Shown: one piece after another, positions 6,239 through 9,334 of the stretch
Layout: every line of letters begins with the position of its first letter
How positions within the stretch are numbered: the first letter of the stretch is position 1
NCBI GenBank assembly: GCA_002725365.1
Contig: PBOW01000085.1
Span: 1-9,334, forward strand
Reading direction: 5' to 3'
Source of the DNA: Chloroflexota bacterium
Lineage (GTDB): Bacteria; Chloroflexota; Dehalococcoidia; UBA2979
DNA length: 9,334 nucleotides
Made by a program: the position numbers and the translations under genes
The notes under the pieces: generated by a model
The model's database searches: none
Seen by the model: only the letters and a program-made list of their open reading frames with translations
Told to the model about the DNA's origin: nothing

Positions 6239-7588
6239 ATGAACGGAAAGATTTTATCTGAATACGAGGCTCGGCACCCCAAGTCAAAAAGCCTGGCTGG
6301 CCGTGCTGAAGGCTTGTTCCCGTCAGGTGTCACCCACGATGCGCGTGCGTTCTTTCCTTTTCGTATATATGTTGATCATGCACAAGGTGCTCGTAAATGG
6401 GATGTCGATGGGAATATGTATATTGACTACATAGGTGGTCACGGTTCACTATTGTTGGGTCACAGGCATCCGGAGGTGATGGAGGCGGCCTCATCAGCCG
6501 CAGGGAAGGGGACTCATTTCGGCTCGTCACATCTTTATGAGCTCGAGTGGGCCGAACAGGTTATCGATCTCGTCCCCTGTGCACAAAAAGTTCGATTCAC
6601 CTCCTCCGGTACAGAGGCTACGATGATGGCTCTGCGATTGGCCCGTGCATATACCGGTAGAGACCGTGTTATAAAATTCGCGGATCATTTTCATGGATGG
6701 CACGATATTGTTGTGGGAAGGCAATCAAATCAAGAAGCCACTCCTACTTCCGTTGGAGTTCCTGATTCGTTCTACGATTCATTAACGGTCCTCCCACCCA
6801 ATGACACGACACTGCTAGCCGATGCGCTGTCCTCGCGAGATGTGGCCGCAGTTATCATCGAACCTACCGGGGCACATTGGGGTATGCATCCCGTAGCAAC
6901 AAATTTCTTACGCCAAATTCGAGACTTAACAGAGAAAACTGGCACGCTCTTTATTATGGATGAGGTGATCACAGGTTTTCGGGCATCGAAGGGCGGAGCG
7001 CAGGAGCGCTATAGCATAACCCCCGATCTCTCGACTCATGCCAAAATCCTCGCTGGTGGCTTCCCTGGAGGATGCGTTGCCGGACCAAACTCAATTCTCA
7101 ACATCCTCGAACTACGGGAGTCCGATCAACACTGGAACAAAGAGGAACGGGTTGCTCATCAAGGCACCTATAACGGCAATCCCGTATCTGCTGCTGCCGG
7201 AACGGAGACTCTTCGCCTCATTTCCAACGGGAATCATACCGATCAAGCTGAAAAGTCAGCCTCTTTACTTGTGAACTCTCTTGAAGTCTTATTTCAGGCC
7301 AAGTCCGTAGACGCATCAGCGTGGAATGTATCGAGTATGTGGCACCTCAATATGGGCGCCGGTGGAGTTCGACCGGACGATGCAGAGGCAGATCCTCCGT
7401 ATGAGCCAGCAGGAATCCGGCCGGATCTCATGCATCCGCTGCGACTCTCACTTTATAACCACGGTGTCGACCTCATGGCTGACGGCGGAATGGTGTCTTC
7501 AGCTCACGGACAGGAAGAGATAGGCCTGACTGTTGATGCATTTTCTAGTGCAATTGACGAGCTCCGCGACGAAGGTTTATTGGAGTAA
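6239..7588 (+). CDS. Class III aminotransferase, glutamate-1-semialdehyde aminomutase-like
   Basis: A 449-residue PLP enzyme of the class III (omega) aminotransferase family, nearest in layout to glutamate-1-semialdehyde 2,1-aminomutase. Seen: FPSGVTHDAR (27-36), DVDGNMYIDYIGGHG (55-69), the phosphate-binding SSGTEA (122-127), FHGWHD (151-156) with the ring-stacking position, IMDEVITGFR (239-248) with Asp241, the Schiff-base Lys269 in HAKILAGGFPGG, and HQGTYNGNP (307-315) with Thr310. True HemL usually reads KxIGGGLPVGA and GTLSGNP, so this is probably a paralog acting on another amino or semialdehyde substrate. The ATG at 6239 has AGGAG four bases upstream. The upstream in-frame ATG at 6128 would overlap the divergent gene's start codon, has no ribosome site, and would add 37 residues unlike the family. 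It is followed after four bases by the pterin dehydratase gene. Confidence 0.9.
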   Translation: MNGKILSEYEARHPKSKSLAGRAEGLFPSGVTHDARAFFPFRIYVDHAQGARKWDVDGNMYIDYIGGHGSLLLGHRHPEVMEAASSAAGKGTHFGSSHLYELEWAEQVIDLVPCAQKVRFTSSGTEATMMALRLARAYTGRDRVIKFADHFHGWHDIVVGRQSNQEATPTSVGVPDSFYDSLTVLPPNDTTLLADALSSRDVAAVIIEPTGAHWGMHPVATNFLRQIRDLTEKTGTLFIMDEVITGFRASKGGAQERYSITPDLSTHAKILAGGFPGGCVAGPNSILNILELRESDQHWNKEERVAHQGTYNGNPVSAAAGTETLRLISNGNHTDQAEKSASLLVNSLEVLFQAKSVDASAWNVSSMWHLNMGAGGVRPDDAEADPPYEPAGIRPDLMHPLRLSLYNHGVDLMADGGMVSSAHGQEEIGLTVDAFSSAIDELRDEGLLE

Positions 7589-7592
7589 ACAC

Positions 7593-7883
7593 ATGCCTGA
7601 TGCATTGCCCGAAAAAGAGGTTCTTTCCAGATTATCGGAAGGATTAAGTAGTTGGGTGTACTCCGACGGGCACATAACCAGAGAATTTCTTTTCTCAGAC
7701 TTTATTGCTGCCAGTGCATTTCTTACTTCTGTAATGATTATGACACAGGAAGTAGATCATCATGCTGAAATCTGGAACGTTTTCAACAAAGTTCGGCTGA
7801 CACTTTGGTCTCATGACGCCGGCGGTGTAACTGACCGCGATCTAGACCTCATGGCCCGCATCGACGCTCGTTATCTGGATTAA
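7593..7883 (+). CDS. phhB: Pterin-4a-carbinolamine dehydratase
   Basis: A 96-residue protein with the full pattern of pterin-4a-carbinolamine dehydratase, which removes water from 4a-hydroxytetrahydrobiopterin to allow recycling of the cofactor of aromatic amino-acid hydroxylases. Seen: ITREFLFSDFIAASAFL (28-44), then EVDHHAEIWNVFNKVRLTL (53-71) with the active-site His56 and His57, and WSHDAGGVTDRDLDLMARID (72-91) with His74. Length is normal. The ATG at 7593 has GGAG seven bases upstream, inside the end of the preceding gene; an upstream in-frame ATG at 7533 has no support. It lies four bases after the aminotransferase stop and is surely co-transcribed. No phenylalanine hydroxylase is in the window; stand-alone family members also occur in bacteria without that enzyme, where the role is unclear. 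The last four bases overlap the converging Nudix gene. Confidence 0.93.
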   Translation: MPDALPEKEVLSRLSEGLSSWVYSDGHITREFLFSDFIAASAFLTSVMIMTQEVDHHAEIWNVFNKVRLTLWSHDAGGVTDRDLDLMARIDARYLD

Positions 7884-8512
7884 ATCAGATCTGGATCATT
7901 CGCCTGCAAACCGAAAAGGGACCAGCCCGGTCGGTTAGCCATAGGGCCGTCCCCTTGAATCAGAAGCCCCTCATCGTTCTGAGAGTTTAGAGTCAACTCA
8001 ATCGCCCACCGCGACAAGCCCTGAACTCCTTCGATTTGCGACATCTCCTCTAGTGAGTAAAAACCCGCATTCGCTATTTCGTCGCCATCCCACTCAGGCT
8101 CACCTGCCACGTAATCAAGCGCAAATACAATATAGACATTAGCGGATGGGCCTCCCGCCGTCCCTCCTAATGAGTGCCGGAACGCCACGGCACGATTAAC
8201 CTTCGCAGTAACTCCTGCCTCCTCCATGACTTCCCGCGCAACGCCTTCTGTTATCACTTCATCTTGTTCAACGTAACCACCAGGAAGTTGCCATGTTCCC
8301 GCGAATGGCTCCCATCCTCTCTGCACGAGCAATGCCTTCCCGTCTCTAAGCACAACTCCGGCACAACCGATCGACGACTCGCCGAAGAAAATAAATTTAC
8401 AGTCCGGTGCCGTGCACGAAGGTCGATCACGTCCACCCTCCGGGCGCCACTCGAGAGAAGCGGCACACCTTGGGCAATATTTCATATTCTCAGGAAGCGG
8501 TGCGTTAACCAT
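7880..8512 (-). CDS. Nudix hydrolase with N-terminal zinc ribbon
   Basis: A 210-residue Nudix hydrolase, expected to cleave a nucleoside diphosphate linked to another group, such as ADP-ribose or NADH, in the cytoplasm. An N-terminal zinc ribbon has Cys13-x2-Cys16 and Cys33-x4-Cys38. The complete Nudix box G-x5-E-x7-REVMEEAGV runs from Gly79 to Val101, with the metal-binding glutamates Glu94, Glu97 and Glu98. WQLPGGYVE before and within the box and WDGDEIANAGFYSLEE (141-156) after it match the ADP-ribose-pyrophosphatase-like group with NudC-type ribbons; NudC's own SQPWPFPxS signature after the box is not seen, so NADH specificity is not supported. The ATG at 8512 has AAAGGG five bases upstream. 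It lies 24 bases after the acyl-CoA dehydrogenase stop and is probably in its operon. The final TAA overlaps the pterin dehydratase stop on the other strand. Confidence 0.93.
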   Translation of the reverse strand: MVNAPLPENMKYCPRCAASLEWRPEGGRDRPSCTAPDCKFIFFGESSIGCAGVVLRDGKALLVQRGWEPFAGTWQLPGGYVEQDEVITEGVAREVMEEAGVTAKVNRAVAFRHSLGGTAGGPSANVYIVFALDYVAGEPEWDGDEIANAGFYSLEEMSQIEGVQGLSRWAIELTLNSQNDEGLLIQGDGPMANRPGWSLFGLQANDPDLI

Positions 8513-8536
8513 GAAGACCCTTTCAGCAATTAATAT

Positions 8537-9334
8537 TTAGAGCCTTCCGGCCCCAAAGTCGAATTTACCCCTCGCGATGGATAGGCGAAGAATATCAGAA
8601 GCCCCGCCAGTGAATCGAAGGGATCTGGCTCGCCGATAAAGTTTCTCAAGGGGTTCTCCTTGTATTAAAGACTGACCGCCAGCTAATTGGATTGCTGTGT
8701 CTACTACATGACCTATCATCTCGGTGCAAAACACCTTCGTCGCAGTGGCTTCATTCATTATTTCCTCTACTGACTCGGCCACCTCAGCCAATCGAGCCGT
8801 CCTATATAGAGCCGAGCGGGCTGCGTACAGTTCTATCCGCAAATCCGCATAGCGCAGCCGTACCCCCTCCCTGTCTGCCAATCGGGATCCCGAGCGATGA
8901 CCCTGCATAAGCCTTTCGGTAATATGCTCCACCGTCCATAGACCCATACCGCAAGCCAAGGCTGATACCTGCAGTCGCTCCTCGCCGATATTGCCCATCG
9001 CTCTCGGCATTCCTTCGCCAATTGAACCAATAACATTACGCATTGGCACGATAACTCCGTTAAACTTCAACTCGACGTGATCTCCACCTTCCATCGACCG
9101 GAATTCCCGAGCGATCTCGAGACCGGGGGAATCCTTATCGATAATCACCATTGCTGGTCCTGAATCACCTTCATCATCGCCTTCAACATTTACAAGTGCC
9201 GCATAAAACGATGCGTGCGCACCACCGGTAACGAAAGATTTTTGCCCTGTTATCTTGAGATCTGTTCCTGCGACCGTTGCATATGTCTGCTTATGCGGGG
9301 CATCAGGGCCTGAGGGCTCAGTGAATGCAAAAGA
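8537..9334 (-). CDS. Acyl-CoA dehydrogenase, 5' end beyond window
   Basis: FAD-dependent acyl-CoA dehydrogenase, which introduces an alpha,beta double bond into an acyl-CoA and passes electrons to ETF. The reading frame is open to the right edge; 265 C-terminal residues are visible. Numbering from the edge: FAFTEPSGPDA (2-12), the FAD/substrate loop that usually reads FAxTEPxAGSD; LKITGQKSFVTGGAHA (25-40), the usual G-x-K-x-x-I-T-G segment; then the C-terminal helical domain. The usual catalytic Glu near the C-terminus (YEGT in medium-chain enzymes) is replaced: the segment reads FTGGASDILRLSIARG. A Glu in GEERL (about residue 119 of the visible part) fits the alternative base position of isovaleryl-CoA and long-chain dehydrogenases. 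An ATG at 9151 inside the frame is not the start, because conserved residues continue upstream. The Nudix gene follows by 24 bases. Substrate is likely branched or unusual, by inference. Confidence 0.93.
   Translation of the reverse strand, partial: SFAFTEPSGPDAPHKQTYATVAGTDLKITGQKSFVTGGAHASFYAALVNVEGDDEGDSGPAMVIIDKDSPGLEIAREFRSMEGGDHVELKFNGVIVPMRNVIGSIGEGMPRAMGNIGEERLQVSALACGMGLWTVEHITERLMQGHRSGSRLADREGVRLRYADLRIELYAARSALYRTARLAEVAESVEEIMNEATATKVFCTEMIGHVVDTAIQLAGGQSLIQGEPLEKLYRRARSLRFTGGASDILRLSIARGKFDFGAGRL

Noticed and set aside
8174..8533. 119-codon plus-strand open frame opposite the Nudix gene
   Set aside because: Antisense to a gene with an intact Nudix box; no recognisable motif and no ribosome site.
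1..9334. tRNA, rRNA, CRISPR, insertion sequence or phage features
   Set aside because: No cloverleaf-like segment, regularly spaced repeats, transposase or integrase motif, or terminal inverted repeats were seen on either strand.

Overview
This looks like a bacterial chromosome segment of moderate GC content, densely packed with genes. There are eleven protein genes on both strands, no intergenic stretch longer than about 110 bases, and no RNA genes, CRISPR arrays or recognisable mobile elements. Two features suggest a marine Chloroflexota lineage of the SAR202/Dehalococcoidia type or a monoderm actinobacterium: a lipoprotein-type sortase, and a concentration of CaiB/BaiF CoA-transferases, crotonase and acyl-CoA dehydrogenase genes. 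The assignment is inference from gene content; no phylogenetic marker is present.

Layout. Left minus-strand pair: a lipoprotein sortase (836-1600) followed by the first 268 codons of a fold-type I aminotransferase that leaves the window at base 1. Plus-strand operon: class III CoA-transferase (1696-2967), crotonase-family protein (3000-3749), DinB-like protein (3766-4305) and stand-alone CinA C-domain protein (4323-4844), all with short gaps and mostly good Shine-Dalgarno sites. Meeting it tail to tail is a second, paralogous CoA-transferase on the minus strand (4846-6129). Divergent from that gene is a plus-strand pair: a glutamate-1-semialdehyde-aminomutase-like class III aminotransferase (6239-7588) and a pterin-4a-carbinolamine dehydratase (7593-7883). 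This pair in turn meets, tail to tail, a minus-strand pair: an acyl-CoA dehydrogenase cut by the right edge (8537-9334), followed by a zinc-ribbon Nudix hydrolase (7880-8512).

How the genes may work together. The centre reads as organic-acid or amino-acid catabolism. Aminotransferases would yield oxo acids, CoA-transferases would make the CoA thioesters without ATP, and the crotonase and acyl-CoA dehydrogenase would process them. The substrate cannot be read from the sequence. The most unusual unit is the CoA-transferase/crotonase/DinB/CinA operon. Its crotonase lacks both catalytic glutamates of enoyl-CoA hydratase, and its CinA domain departs from the PncC consensus at several conserved positions. 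It may therefore encode a non-canonical pathway rather than plain beta-oxidation.

Three starts were moved to internal ATGs with better ribosome binding sites (4323, 6239, 7593).
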